Origin: Sipunculus nudus
Lineage: Eukaryota > Annelida > Sipuncula > Golfingiida > Sipunculidae
Assembly: GCA_026874595.1 (NCBI GenBank)
Contig: CM049319.1
Location: forward strand, 3,748,601-3,812,600
Reading direction: 5' to 3'
DNA: 64,000 nt
Position 1 is the stretch's first letter, and each line of letters opens with the position of its first letter. Of this stretch, positions 25,801-37,000 are shown in pieces. The notes beneath the pieces were generated by a model that made no database searches, was not told where the DNA came from, and saw only the letters and a list, made by a program, of their open reading frames with translations. The translations under genes were made by a program, and so were the position numbers.

Positions 25801-28800
25801 ATTAAGCACTAGTGCTGGCACTGAGCCAGTGATGAATGTATTCATGTATCAATAAAGTACTGTGCTGGTGATTAATGTAATAAAGTACCTATTACATGTC
25901 TGTCTCACAAATAGGTCATCACTGTTTTTTTGCGGCACGTCCTGATTATAAGTTCACTGAGTGCACATTAACATATCAGACACACACAGGTGACACAGCT
26001 GATTAGGATAATCACCGAGTGATAACAGAACCATAACCTTTGGGGGAGGGGGGGAGCAGGGGGGTAGCTGCCCCCCTCAGATCTGAGCATTAATTCTTAG
26101 GCAAAAAAAATGTATGCAGTATTTGCAAGAATTTGAAGTTTAATATGACTGGTGACCATCATTCAGTAAGGCAACATGTATAAAAGCACGCAATTATGGC
26201 CTGTAATTAGAGCTTATATTATAAGAAAAATACCCACAGAAATGCCAATTTAATGCATGCATTTCCACACCAAGGGGGGGGGGGATCCTCCCTCCAGACT
26301 TTTCCCCCTTGGGGGGCTACGTCCCCTCATTATGCTTTGCTCTGACACAACATTTACTGCCCCCGCAGACTTTGCTCAGACTACGGCCCTGGATAAGATT
26401 CAAATTACAGGTAAATGGGGACATTACTATAGTCATCTGAACAGTAACAGTACTAATCAAATATCATGCATGAATTAAAATACATACACATAAAGAAAAC
26501 ACAAACATGTTATACTAATTCAACAGCTTGTAAATCTGTATAAACTTTTTATGGTACTTTATTCTTATTTATATAGGGACCTGGACAGCTGAGTGGGGGA
26601 CCTGGACAGCTGAGTGGTAAAACGCTCGGCCTTCTCGACCCGGGTTCGATGCCCGGTGTGGCTATGAGAATGGGTTGTAGTGGCCCGTCCAAGGTCGGTG
26701 GTTTTCTCCGGGTCCTCCGGTTTCCTCCACCCTTACCGACTACCAAGCGCCAACATCCGTGCCATGGAGAGTGCCTCGTATTAGTTATTATAACTAATTG
26801 TACAATCCATGTAAAATATATAAAGTTTACATATAGTCAAATAGGGTTCTGTTCGATATAAAACCTTTTGTATGCTTCCGCATCACACAGAGAATTTTTT
26901 GTTCTACTAGTAATGAATATGAATATAAGGAGCTTCCTCTCCATAAAAAATAACTAATTCTCTTTACTGTTTGTAGAACAAGGATGAATGTATAAACAAA
27001 GGTATTTTTACAAACAAATTTAAGCCATTTCACCTTATATTTTGATGAAGAAGGGTAGAAAATACTCAAGCATTGGAACAAAGCATTTGTTTAATTATAC
27101 CAGATTCTCAAAGGCCAAATTAAAACCATACCAGAACCTCAAAGGCAGACAGATCAAACCTTAAAGAACCTCAGAGATTTGCACTGATGCTGATACAAAT
27201 GTTACAACCAGTACTTATAAATTATTTCTTATTTTACCCAAATCTGAAGTAGATCAAATAATATTTGGTTTTATTTTCATTCAATAGAAAGTACCAATGA
27301 AATGAAATGACTTATTCTTTAGAAATAATATGTTGTGACTGGTCAGTAGGAATAAGAAAAGAAAATTACATACAAATATGGTCAACTAATTATATATATA
27401 AAGTCAGGTTTCTCCTGAATGTAAAACACAAATGGCTGTGACTGAATTATCTGGCATAGCTTATGATCTCAAACCTCATTTAGTGCCTTTTTTTTTTTTT
27501 TTTTCTCTTGCATGGGGGACATGTGGAAACATATCCCATGGCACCATCTAAACTGAATGTTCTGTACTAGCAAGTACTCAAAGCTGGAGTACCGTATGTG
27601 TATAACCATAGTACTGCTTATGGCTTACACCAGACCATGACTCAGCATTATCTGAAAAAAAATTTTCTTTCTGGAGCAGGGCACTCCCTGGAGCAGATAA
27701 TATAACAGGCATATCAAGATCGAGAGGTGGGGGGGTTGAGGTAGTTACTGGAAATACCAAGTGTAAATTGGCACGATCATGTCATCCAATGACAACATTA
27801 TGTACATCGAACATGCTATCTGGTCATTTAGTGACAAGGCCCTTTTATGAAAATACCTCAAGAATGGTCTCACTGAAAAACTACACAATACCGCAAGACC
27901 ATACTAACTAAAAACTGTACCTCAAGACTCACTGTACGTCAAGAATATACTGATTTTTTAAATGACCATGCATACCATTAGAGCACCTTTGTACACACAG
28001 ATAACATTAGATTCTAAGGAAGGAACTCAGACTTACCAAGAAACATGAAAAGAGCAGCTTAAAACTGATTCACAGTTTAACTGTACTGTAAAATTATCAA
28101 GAATATATCACACAACTGTACTATAAAAAAAATTATACAGAAAATGACAACATTCTATTCAGGTTTTAAATTTACTAATAACAGGGGGTAGAGGTTCTCA
28201 TGGCAGTGGTAATATAAAATCCTCTTCTTCAAGTAAGATGTAGGTCAGGAAAATTATTGGAGGGGTGACAAATGAATATCTGGTGAGAATACTCTTTGTG
28301 GGGTAGGGCTTAATGCCAGGCAGATAAGAGGATTACAATGACTTGTATGCAGGCATGCCATGAAGAGTTGTTTTGGGTCATTGGAAATACCAACTGTCAA
28401 TGTCAACTGGTATTAGGTCATGTCACCAACAGCAGAATTATAAAAACACATACTGTCTCCCTTATGTTTACTTAGTAACCACAGCTAGGGTATTACCCAC
28501 AGTCATACCTGAAGGAGAATGGTTAAAACTCAAGTGTAGTTTTCTGAGAATGCAATATCACTTCACCTGACACAGCGTAGAAGCAGTTGAATATTAACAT
28601 AATGTCAAGGATATGTGACAGAAAATTCAGCAAATTATAATTTGTAAAGAAAATATTTATCTGTATATATTATAAATATTATTAATACATTAAACTGCAT
28701 AAATGAATGAATTACATAAATGAATTTGTATTTATCTAATTTCAGTATTATATATTATCTATGAAACACAAAATGGATGATTTACAAAGTTTATTTATTA

Positions 28801-31800
28801 TGATGTATAAATATATGCAGTATATTTTAACTGCTTCTTCACTGAGATATATCAGAGATCTCTTAATTTTGCCTAGAGCCATTACATGCCAGCAGAGGGG
28901 GTTCCATTCCCCTCCTGTGCTGCAACAACCTTTTCTTGAGGGTTTTACACCAATTGGTTAGAATTAAGACCTTTCTTGTTATTCTTTCTAGCTCCCCTTT
29001 CCAAAATCTTGGATCTGCCCATGTACACAAATAAGATTTTGTGTACCCAATTAACAATGGGGGCACACAAATTAATAATTTCTCCTGGCTTGTGATAGTT
29101 ATTAACCCTTGCAAAAATACACTCTTTCAAGTAATTGTCTTTGGAAGTATACCATAAACTATGGGTTAAAATCCGAACAGACCAGTAAAAGTACTGGTTA
29201 TTCTTTCAGTGTACACAGATGTATAAAGATAATAATAAATGAAAAATAATCTACCAGTAACTGCGCTCTAACTTGTGAGACTCATGATAATAAACTGATT
29301 CATGTATCAGTAAGAATGATGAGCTAGAACAGGTGACTGCTTCAATATTTACATATCTCCATGGTAGCAAACAGTAGTAATGTCCTTGACCTTGCATGTG
29401 CCAAGCAGACTTACATCCTGGTTCATCTACCCATTAATGCTCTTAGTAAGCAGTGCTTCTATCAAAAAATAAAAAAGAAAAAACCTTCATTGAAACTGGG
29501 TCAAAGGTGACATACCACACTAGCTCATACAGGAGGGAGTGGCCCGCTTGCTTTGAATTCTCCTTTATTGCTGCGTCTGTTGAAATGTCATATACTCTCT
29601 TCACATATTGTCTCTATACAATGGTACATATCTGATATGTTGTATATAGCTAAAATATATTCCCCAATTCGTATATCACAATATATGACTGGAAACATGA
29701 TCTTCCATATGCATGATATTTCAACATTGGCTCATAAAAAATGATTGTTGTAAGTTGATCTTTCATGTAGCTATGACCTTTTTGTACATTAATATATAAT
29801 ATCAATATAAATTCCTATTCATCATGATTGTAAACTCCACAAGACTTGAGATGGTCTGGTCTTATGTCTTTTGAATTGTTAATGTCTGAGGCACATACAC
29901 AGAATCCGATTTTTGAAAGTGTCCCAGTAAAAGTATCCCTTGAATATCATGAAACATTAGTGAAATTTTCAGGGTTTTTTAATATAATAATTACACAGTG
30001 AAGATTTAACAGTTTTGATTTTATATTGATTTTTCACAAATGGACAAAGGACACCTTTACATACATAAAACCATTAATGAACATTATTTAACCTAATGTC
30101 CTGATTGCTATATTGTCTGTATCTTCTGCGTAATGTATGATGTCAAATTTCAAACCTTTACATAATCAAATGTCATTACTTTGTCATGACATTTAAAAAA
30201 GTTCTGAATGTTAATAATAATTACAGAATTTCACAGGTGTGTTTTATACCTGTGTTAACCCTATTATATCTTGCAAGTTCCATGAAAATTTGTTCAGCTT
30301 TACAAGTACAGACTGCAAAAAGAATGTGCCCAATAAGTTTCAAATAATTTTTTTACTATTGCATTATTATTTTAGACTATTGCTGCTATTAGGGGTGAAC
30401 ACTAACCTCCCACTCTAATGGTTTAATGGTCAGTTTGCAAGACATCACAGCTACCTTCTACCCCACTTTCACAAATATATGGACTGACCCATTAACACGT
30501 ACCCCTATGACAAAGTAGTCTGTCCTTGAGGTCGGAAGGGGGGGGGGGAGGAACAGGGCATCTATAAGAGAGATGTGTGGTCCCTATCTAGCGCTTTGAG
30601 AAATACAGAGTTCAGCCAGGTGAATATGCCTGCTTCTCATTAGATGGCACTTAGTCATTTTTGATGTGCTAAGTATCTAAATCAATATAGGTAGTACCTG
30701 CCATGATGGTATGGCTCTTTAATTATGACATTTTACCTATGGACTAGCAGTATATATGTTTTGGCTTAATAATAGCAACCATTCCAATTTCAGAGAGACC
30801 TTTTGCCCAATTGGTGATTTAAAACTTACTGCCTTGTTTTTTATCTGAAGGAGAAATCCTATGAGATAATTACCAGCCTCCCACTCTGATGGCTTTGTGT
30901 TCAATTAATTGCACTTGTCATATTGAAACACTGCCACTACCGGGGTTCAAATGTTCTATGATAATCCTTTATCCAAATATCACCTCCATAAAACTTAATC
31001 TAGTGTTGCTACTAACCTTCATATATGAGTCCTTGACATTCTGCAGGTTTTAATGTTGTCTACTAACCTTCATATATGAGTCTTTGACTTTCTGCAGGTT
31101 TCAATGTTGTCTACTAACCTTCATATATGAGTCCTACTTTCTGCAGGTTTTAATGTTGTCTACTAACCTTCATATATGAGTCTTTGACTTTCTGCAGGTT
31201 TCAATGTTGTCTACTAACCTTCATATATGAGTCCTACTTTCTGCAGGTTTTAATGTTGTCTACTAACCTTCATATATGAGTCCTTGACTTTCTGCAGGTT
31301 TTCCTCATTGCTCAGGGTCTTGTTCTTGACATCTGCCATGACCTTGAAGTGGTTTTTGTTCAGGCATTTGACAAAGTGGACCACAACCTTGAAACTGGTC
31401 CTGTCACGCACATAGTGCACCAATAAATGAATGGTCTTCTTCCCTGAAGGTAAAACATGATAAAAATATAAAAAAGTTTAACTCCATCTGAAAATCATTT
31501 GAGGTTAAAAGCCTGGTGATTCCATTTTACAACTTTGCAGTTTACAATATGCAGTAGCCATATATCATTGTGACAATTCAAAAATTCCTTCTGCTTTTAG
31601 ATGCGGCTGAATGGATGTATGTAAGTGTTTATGCATGTGTTGAGAAAAAAAAAATACATGGATGGGACATATCACCAGGGCTTGCACCAGACTCTTAAAA
31701 AAATAATCGAATTTGATTGGAGCAATTAAGACAAAAAATTAGGACTTTATAAGAATTTTCAGCTAAAAATATAGGAGAAATATAAGAGTTTTTACTACAC

Positions 31801-34800
31801 AAATGTGTTTTTTATGGTTATATCCTGTGATCAAGGTTCTGCAAATAGCACCTACAGCTCTATTAAATTGGTTTTTATGGCTGTTCTTGTATGACTGTAA
31901 CTTCTTGTATGACTGTAACTCTTACAGTCACAGTTCTAAACAAGAGCTGAGTGTTTTCAACAATATCAGTTCTACATAACAATAATAATTCAATAATCCT
32001 AGCAAATCATATATATAATCTGGATTATCACACTTGGGTGTATATCTGCCTTGTTGAAAAGAATAGTCACCAGTGTTGACATCCAGTGGAAGATACTGGT
32101 ACCATTAAGGCAAATATCAAGAAATTTTCATTTAAGTTTGAAAGTGATCTCTTGTTTGACTGGTATTCATAAACCTTAGTGGCACTGTTGTATACATGAT
32201 CATATTGCACTATGGGGTGCTTGCTTTTAATTGATTTTTATTATCTTTTTCAACTTTGATTGTATAGACTTGATGTGATCTCACCGTCGCGGAGCTCTTG
32301 GTACATAATAGCCGGCTCAGAGAGGGATTTTACTGGTGGAGGCCTCTGCAGCTCTGAATCTTTACTCGTTGAGGGCCAGCTTCTGCGATCAAGAGCAGCG
32401 GCGCCCCCTGGTGAGGAAATTGCTGCATGGGTTGATTGTATATGTTGGGAACCTCGGGCCTGCATGTTGCTCTGTAGACAAGTGCACACGTGGTGCCCTG
32501 GACGAGTACTACCAGATTGTGGGGGCTGAATGTGAGTACCAGTACTGCAATGACACGGCCATGACCCCACCTGACATTGACAGCTGCTAGTCAATGACCT
32601 TAATTGTCCTTGACCTTCACCTGAACAGCCATATCCTGTTTGTTGTCCAATAAAAGATGGACAAATCTCACCATTATAGGGAAGATATGGTCCATTTAAT
32701 GAAGGGCACCGAATAAAACCTCGTAAAATCCCTTCTTCAACGGGCACAGCTTCACTGACGACACTGCTCGGCAGCGATGAAAAATCCATTGTGTCACTTA
32801 CTTGTGCTGGTTCATCCCCAACCTCCATTGACATGCTATTAGCATTACAATCATTTGTTTCATTTTCCACTGACAGCATTGGGTCTGATTTTAAAGATTT
32901 TATCACTCCTTTGTATTTTATTCCACTGCTTATCCCATTAACTGAAGGTTGGTCAGTTAAACTTATCCCATCAACCGTTGGTTGGTCAGTTAAACTATGA
33001 TCGCTTGGTGTTCTCGCTGGGGGTGGCAGATTGATTGTGAATCCTCTGTTCTCGGCCTTCCTGTAATCCTCCGACTCTGACTTAGGCTGGAAAATGTTTC
33101 CAATCGGAGGTAGGCTGTTTTGACTTAAGCTGGTTCTGGGTGTCTTACTTGGAGACATCAGTTCTACAGAGTTTTCTGCAATATTAGAACAAAGGAATTC
33201 TTTGATAGAAAACAAGGGAAAATAAATTTTTTTCGATATTTGTTATGAATATTCTATAAAACAATTTAAGAAGATATTTTTTTAAATCTATATATAAACA
33301 TCAAATTACTGTTATCACTGTTATATAATGGAGTTCTTTAAATATAGTACTCTTAAGTTTCTGTATTATTTGGATGACTTAATTGCTTTCATTTAACAAC
33401 TGTGTCTTGATATGGCTTACCCACACTTGTATTGGAATTCCATTATTTGTTAGAAAACATATGAAAAATTAAGTTTTTATTCCCTGTTTTATATCTTATG
33501 ATGGATAAAAATCACTAAATTCCATAACAATTTAATCTCTATTTCTAAAATATCTTACTTAAAGTATGAATTTTAGGCATAAATTAGTTACCACATCAAC
33601 ATTTGCGTTCACAGCAGCTGTGAAGTTAAGAATTTGATCAACAGATTTTGATATAATTTTCCTTAGTGATAGAGACATTCAAATGATGCACATTTTTTAA
33701 TTTTCACATTATATGCAATAATTTCCTATGTAAAGAACTCATTTCACCAATTTTCCTTCATATCTTACATGTCATGGGGACACTGTTATATGTAGGAATG
33801 ATGTACAACTTTTTATTTTTATGTTTTACATCATTTTCTGTTTTTCAGCTCTGAAAACTGACACGTGTCTGATTTTCTAAGAGCTAGCTAAAAGCACACC
33901 AAAATGTGCACTTCTCTCAGAATAAATCCAAGCCTGATCTAATTTCTGGTTTCCAAGGAGATTATATACAAAAAAACCTTTTAGATGTGAAGTTGGAAGT
34001 TCCTAGGTATATGCCCTGTTAATGTACCAGACAGCGTAACAGAGGACAAAGGGTGATTATTTCTGCTCAGATGACTTACAGTCTGCTGAGCTAAAATAAT
34101 GGAGTAGAACTAAAAATAATGGAGCACTAACCTTCCATGTATTGGAACAGTCTTTCATAAATGCACACACAATCAATCCCTTTCATGATTTCTAAAAATT
34201 CAGATATGGATAAATCAAAAAAGGATCCATAGATGTCAAACAAGGTACGAGTACAGCTCCCATGGTTCATGTTCTTCGCCCGAGACCTCACCAGCTGTAA
34301 AAGAACAATGTAAGTTATACATTGTGAAATTCCTTATAGAAGTCGCAGACTGTAATAGGACTGTAATCAAACTTCTAAAATCTATTTTAATCAATTACCC
34401 AACCAAAGAGTTCCTCAGCCATACTCTTTATTGGCTATGCTTAAAGTCAGGTAATAACTAAACTTAACAATGTGTGACTTCTAATAGAAGTTACACACAA
34501 GTACCCATTTTAACAAATTCATGATTTATCCAATTTTATAAAATCTAGTGACCCATGAGGCATGAAGTTCAGCTGAGAAGTGGCTCAGAAATAAATGGCC
34601 CACTGAAATACACAATTTCAATCTTTGAGCATATGAATCAAAAGTATTAGTCTCAAAAGATATTATTCATCTTATGTAAAACATGATACCCAAAAACCAT
34701 GTAAGACCTCCAGCTGTTGAACAGAGAGCTAGCCAGGTGTGATTTTGAATGGCAGACATAAATGGCCACCACCTTAGCAAATAGATTTTCAAAACAGCTG

Positions 34801-35462
34801 AGCTAAAGACAGTCCTTATATTGAATCACATAGGAAATTGTTGAAAAAATATTTTCAGAATTTATCAATAAGTAAATTCATATTCATTAAATATTGTTTA
34901 CATAGTATTTTTTCTTCATCAAGATGAAATGGTAGCTTTAGCAGTATTGCTCAACCAAGCCTGCAGTGTGCTGTTATTTATACAAATTTTCAGGCTCTCA
35001 TTGTTTTTAACTTATAATTTGCCAAAAAACAGATATTGTCATTTCTCCTGATACTAAGCTCTTATTTTGCAATCACCAAACCAAAGCTGATATAAACACC
35101 AATATTTCTCCATACCTGTTAATAATGAATGCTGCAGAAGAATAATTATTAATCTTTATACTGGCACATCAGCCAATTTTATAATATATACAAGATATTT
35201 TAATATATAAACACTTATTTAATAAAATATAAAAATAATGTGTAAAAATACTATCTGAGATGAAATATTGGAACAAATATGTAAAAGCCACTGTATATTA
35301 TGTACTTACATTGATATCTGTGCCCCGTAGGTTCTTTTTCTCTGCAAGCCCTCGCCAGTCACGGTAATCGCCATCCTCAATGTCTAGTTCTCGAGCGATA
35401 AAAAGTTCAAACACTCTATCAGGGAGGTCCTTCAGTTTAATTTGACTGTATCGGCCAGCCAT
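19445..35462 (-). CDS. Death-SEFIR adaptor protein, Act1/CIKS (TRAF3IP2)-like, 5 exons, 580 aa
   Basis: Complete coding region on the - strand: exons 35462-35310, 34294-34132, 33175-32285, 31443-31268 and 19804-19445 (1743 nt including TGA). Junction phases are 0, 1, 1 and 0 and all have GT..AG borders. Residues 1-105 form a death-type fold (MAGRYSQIKLKDLPDRVF, DYRDWRGLAEKKNL, then ISEFLEIMKGIDC). Residues 106-402 are a low-complexity linker. Residues 404 to about 560 are a SEFIR domain with KKTIHLLVHYV, NVIVCITKGYK, a Y-Q-W-M helix and RFIPVLF at 512-518, aligning with the Act1 SEFIR domain. In IL-17 signalling Act1 binds the receptor SEFIR domain and recruits TRAF proteins; a cytoplasmic adaptor role is inferred from the family. 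Human Act1 has no death domain, so this is an invertebrate-style architecture. The start at 35460-35462 has a good context (AAACATGG). Confidence 0.88.
20420..21612. mobile_element. pearl/HINE-like element with tandem ~180-bp core repeats
   Basis: Six core repeats share GTCAAAAGTAGGTCAAC at about 20525, 20704, 20883, 21045, 21221 and 21401, spaced 162-180 bp. The left flank has GAATGCCCCGCC near 20440 and the right flank GGCGGGGGCATA near 21598, an inverted pair. A GGAAGGACGG tract precedes the right end. Inverted flanks around a tandem core of about 160-180 bp is the plan described for bivalve pearl elements, now grouped with Helentron-associated sequences. There is no coding capacity. Confidence 0.7.
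22490..25890. repeat. 39-bp minisatellite with higher-order structure (~87 copies)
   Basis: The unit is ATGTATCAACAAAGCACTGA followed by GCCAGTGATCAATGTAATA, repeated for about 3.4 kb in an intron of the Act1-like gene. The unit length is divisible by three, so stop-free frames appear on both strands (M-Y-Q-Q-S-T-E-P-V-I-N-V-I on +). GTAAAAATG marks higher-order units at 22878, 23234 and 23590 (356 bp), and GTATCGACAAAGC marks another at 23781 and 23975 (about 194 bp). A seven-base AATTATA insertion recurs in several units. It is not a gene. Confidence 0.95.
26577..26825 (+). mobile_element. tRNA-derived SINE (copy 1)
   Basis: The head resembles a tRNA, with AGCTGAGTGGTAAAACGC as A-box region and GGGTTCGATGCCC as B box (about 26642-26654). 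A conserved body (TTTTCTCCGGGTCCTCCGG) and a tail with TATTAGTTATTATAACTAAT follow. The first 20 bp are duplicated (GGACCTGGACAGCTGAGTGG). It lacks the acceptor stem and continues past the tRNA-like part, so it is a SINE and not a tRNA gene. A diverged copy lies at 62001-62182. Confidence 0.8.
26826..31005. other. intronic sequence of the Act1-like gene without recognised features
   Basis: AT-rich DNA. About 28880-29015 resembles the dispersed repeat ending in GGATCTGCCCATG. A T-run lies at 27488-27505 and a G-run at 30539-30548. No exon with domain similarity was found; exons 4 and 5 join in frame without one. Confidence 0.6.
31006..31267 (-). repeat. tandem array of exon-4 3' end plus splice donor (49/51-bp units)
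   Basis: Five intronic copies follow the exon. Each carries, on the - strand, CTGCAGAAAGTCAA..CTC, ATATATGAAGGTTAGTAGAC and ACAACATT. Units alternate between 51 and 49 bp. Each copy keeps the donor-like ATGAAG|GTTAGT. The true donor is the first copy, because the frame meets a stop shortly after it. Confidence 0.85.
31268..31443 (-). CDS. Act1-like exon 4: SEFIR domain, first half
   Basis: 176-nt exon with acceptor TTTACCTTCAG and donor ATGAAG|GTTAGT (31268/31267). It encodes GKKTIHLLVHYV, DRTSFKVVVHFVKCLN and a helix ending KVKDSYMK, corresponding to the first strand and helices of SEFIR. Its last ~40 bases and donor are repeated five more times downstream in the intron (31006-31265). Confidence 0.87.
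32285..33175 (-). CDS. Act1-like exon 3: low-complexity linker
   Basis: 891-nt exon with acceptor TTCTAATATTGCAG before 33175 and donor GACG|GTGAGATC at 32285/32284, phase 1 at both ends. It encodes residues 106-403. It contains Ser/Pro-rich sequence (LMSPSKTPRTSLSQNSLPP) and two 11-residue copies of SLTDQPxVxGI at about 167-188. PVEEG near 250 only partly resembles a TRAF6-binding PxExxAr motif. A Cys-rich stretch follows at about 262-338 with three C-x-C pairs (CQC, CHC, CTC). The frame continues 12 codons into the intron before a stop (32250), so reading past the donor would lose the SEFIR domain. Confidence 0.85.
33946..34105 (+). repeat. dispersed repeat, TCAGATGAGCTAA-ended family (copy 2)
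   Basis: Begins GGTTTCCAAGGAGATT and ends with CTCAGATGACTTACAG and GCTGAGCTAAAATA. The same layout occurs at 36110-36350 and 36410-36606, and inverted at 419-560. Boundaries are approximate. Confidence 0.5.
34132..34294 (-). CDS. Act1-like exon 2: death domain, second half
   Basis: 163-nt exon with acceptor CTTTTACAG and donor GAAG|GTTAGT. It encodes LVRSRAKNMNHGSCTRTLFD, IYGSFFDLSISEFLEIM, KGIDCVCIYERLFQYME and ends in phase 1. The length and both phases equal those of exon 2 of the gene at 59.3 kb. Confidence 0.86.
35310..35462 (-). CDS. Act1-like exon 1: death domain, first half
   Basis: Encodes 51 residues from MAGRYSQIK to NLRGTDIN, ending in phase 0 at donor AAT|GTAAGT (35310/35309). 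The motif D-W-R-G-L is shared with the paralogue at 59293. Upstream sequence back to 35507 is open in the same frame, so an N-terminal extension cannot be excluded. The ATG shown matches the MA start of the paralogue. Confidence 0.83.
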
Positions 35463-35507
35463 GTTTACTGATGACACATCAACAATATCCAGTAAACTAA
35501 ATGAATT
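35463..35507 (-). other. 5' leader portion of Act1-like exon 1 (predicted)
   Basis: A plausible acceptor, ATATGTGTGACTCAG, ends at 35508, giving a 45-nt leader before the ATG at 35462. The leader is open in the ATG frame, so it could be translated if upstream exons supply a start. Confidence 0.4.
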
Positions 35508-36109
35508 CTGAGTCACACATATCACATCAATTATCCAAGTGTTTGTATTTCTTTATTCTGTGAAAATCTGGTGCAACTCTTGGTCTCTGCCTCTTCTCTC
35601 TTTCATAATGATATGTTTCACTTCAGCAACTTTAAACTTCAGGCCACATAAAAGCAAGGTCAATGTCAAGGTCATTACCAAAGTCAAGGTCACAAAAAAT
35701 GAAACTCCCTCAATGTATCTCAGATGTCCTCAACATCAGACAGTATGTCATTTCAACAGAGCTGATAATAAGTTGATATTTCCTTATACTCTCATTTAGT
35801 GTGTATTGGTGGTATGAGTGAAGAAACACAGGCCTGATGTATAATCCAAATTGCTGGCACTGCACCTGCAAAATATGGTATTACCTTATTAACATAAACA
35901 TCCAACAATATTAAAATTAGCCTTTTATAAATTTTTCTCACACCTGAATATGTTTCTAATGATATTGTGACCCAGTCATCATGATACTCAGCTGTCTAAG
36001 AAGACATTCACAAAAGGAATTTTATCATCTGAATGCCAAATTTTGTAGGTGCATACAGGTATCAACTGAAGCATAGCTCAAAGGATATGGGTAACAGAGA
36101 CCTAATTTA

Positions 36110-36606
36110 AGGTTTCCAAGGAGATTTTTCATGGACCTCCCTGGATGTCAAGTAACAAGATTCTAGGTATATTAGTTACAATTTGTGCCCTGTAAACAGT
36201 TGACTGCATCTTTGAAGGTCTCAAAAGTAAAAATTTAAAGAAAATGCATAAAAATAAAAAAATAATGGTGGTGCCACCAGTCTGCAGGAACTGATAAAAC
36301 ATTTCATGATGAATATGCATGCAAGTAATCATGGTGGTCAATACATTAGTTCTTCAGATACAGGAGCTTTTGAATCAAATGTTAATTATTCTGGGGGGTA
36401 CTTCTGAGCCCCATAGATCGGAGGATATGGGTAACAGAGACCTAATTCCAGGTTTCCATGGAGATTTTTCATTGACCTCGGTTGATGTCAAGTAAGAAGA
36501 TTCCAGGTCCAGTGGTTACAATTTGTGCCTGTTTAATGGACAGACAGACAGACGGACAAAGACTGATCACTATAGTTCAGATGATTTCAATCAGATGAGC
36601 TAAAAA
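36110..36606 (+). repeat. dispersed repeat, TCAGATGAGCTAA-ended family (two further copies)
   Basis: Two head-to-tail partial copies share GGTAACAGAGACCTAATT, GGTTTCCAWGGAGATTTTTC and GATGTCAAGTAA. The second ends in GGACAGACAGACAGACGGAC and ATCAGATGAGCTAAAAAC. Confidence 0.6.
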
Positions 36607-36950
36607 CATGTCAATATTAATCCAAAAAAGGTTATCACTCATTCACCTGTAATGCGACTTAGCTTTCACATAGACCTGTAATCCTAATTTTTCTTGTTAC
36701 CATTTCTCACTCTTTACACATTTTCATTGTCCTCTTAACAGAACACTAGCTAACATTTTACCTTAAATTCAATCTACTGTTACTTTAAATATTTTAGCAA
36801 GTAGATATCAAAACTTAAAACCTATTGGACTAGACTGCTGAAGCACCCATACATACACACACAGAAAGTGAGACATGATAGTCGCCAACCCTGGTAGTGG
36901 CTATTATAGACAAGTTCTTAAGATAACTCAGTGATTTGATTTACACTCAC

Positions 36951-37000
36951 CAAGTCCTTAGGGGTTACATTCTCTCCATGCGTATGTTCCTTCACAGGAT
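36951..37000 (-). other. candidate 50-nt upstream exon of the Act1-like gene
   Basis: Excellent splice sites on the - strand: acceptor GTCCTACCTTTCAG and donor TTG|GTGAGT. The 50 nt are open in one frame (PVKEHTHGENVTPKDL), phase 1 to 0, which continues in frame into the exon at 35507. It may be an alternative N-terminal coding exon. It may instead be a 5' UTR exon, because it contains a short upstream frame (ATG GAG AGA ATG TAA). Confidence 0.45.

Noticed and set aside
22490..25890. CRISPR-like regular repeats
   Set aside because: Units are contiguous without unique spacers and lie in a eukaryotic intron; this is a minisatellite.
26375..26420. Apparent 44-nt + strand exon between CCCCCGCAG and GGTAAATG
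   Set aside because: It lies in a dispersed GC-run repeat, on the strand opposite the host gene, with no domain and no partner exon.
31006..31267. Repeated copies of exon 4 end taken as alternative mini-exons
   Set aside because: No copy has an acceptor giving an open in-frame exon, and reading past the first donor soon meets a stop; they are treated as duplicated donors.
32260..33000. + strand frames opposite Act1-like exon 3
   Set aside because: They are shadows of the 297-codon - strand exon, which joins in phase to both neighbours.
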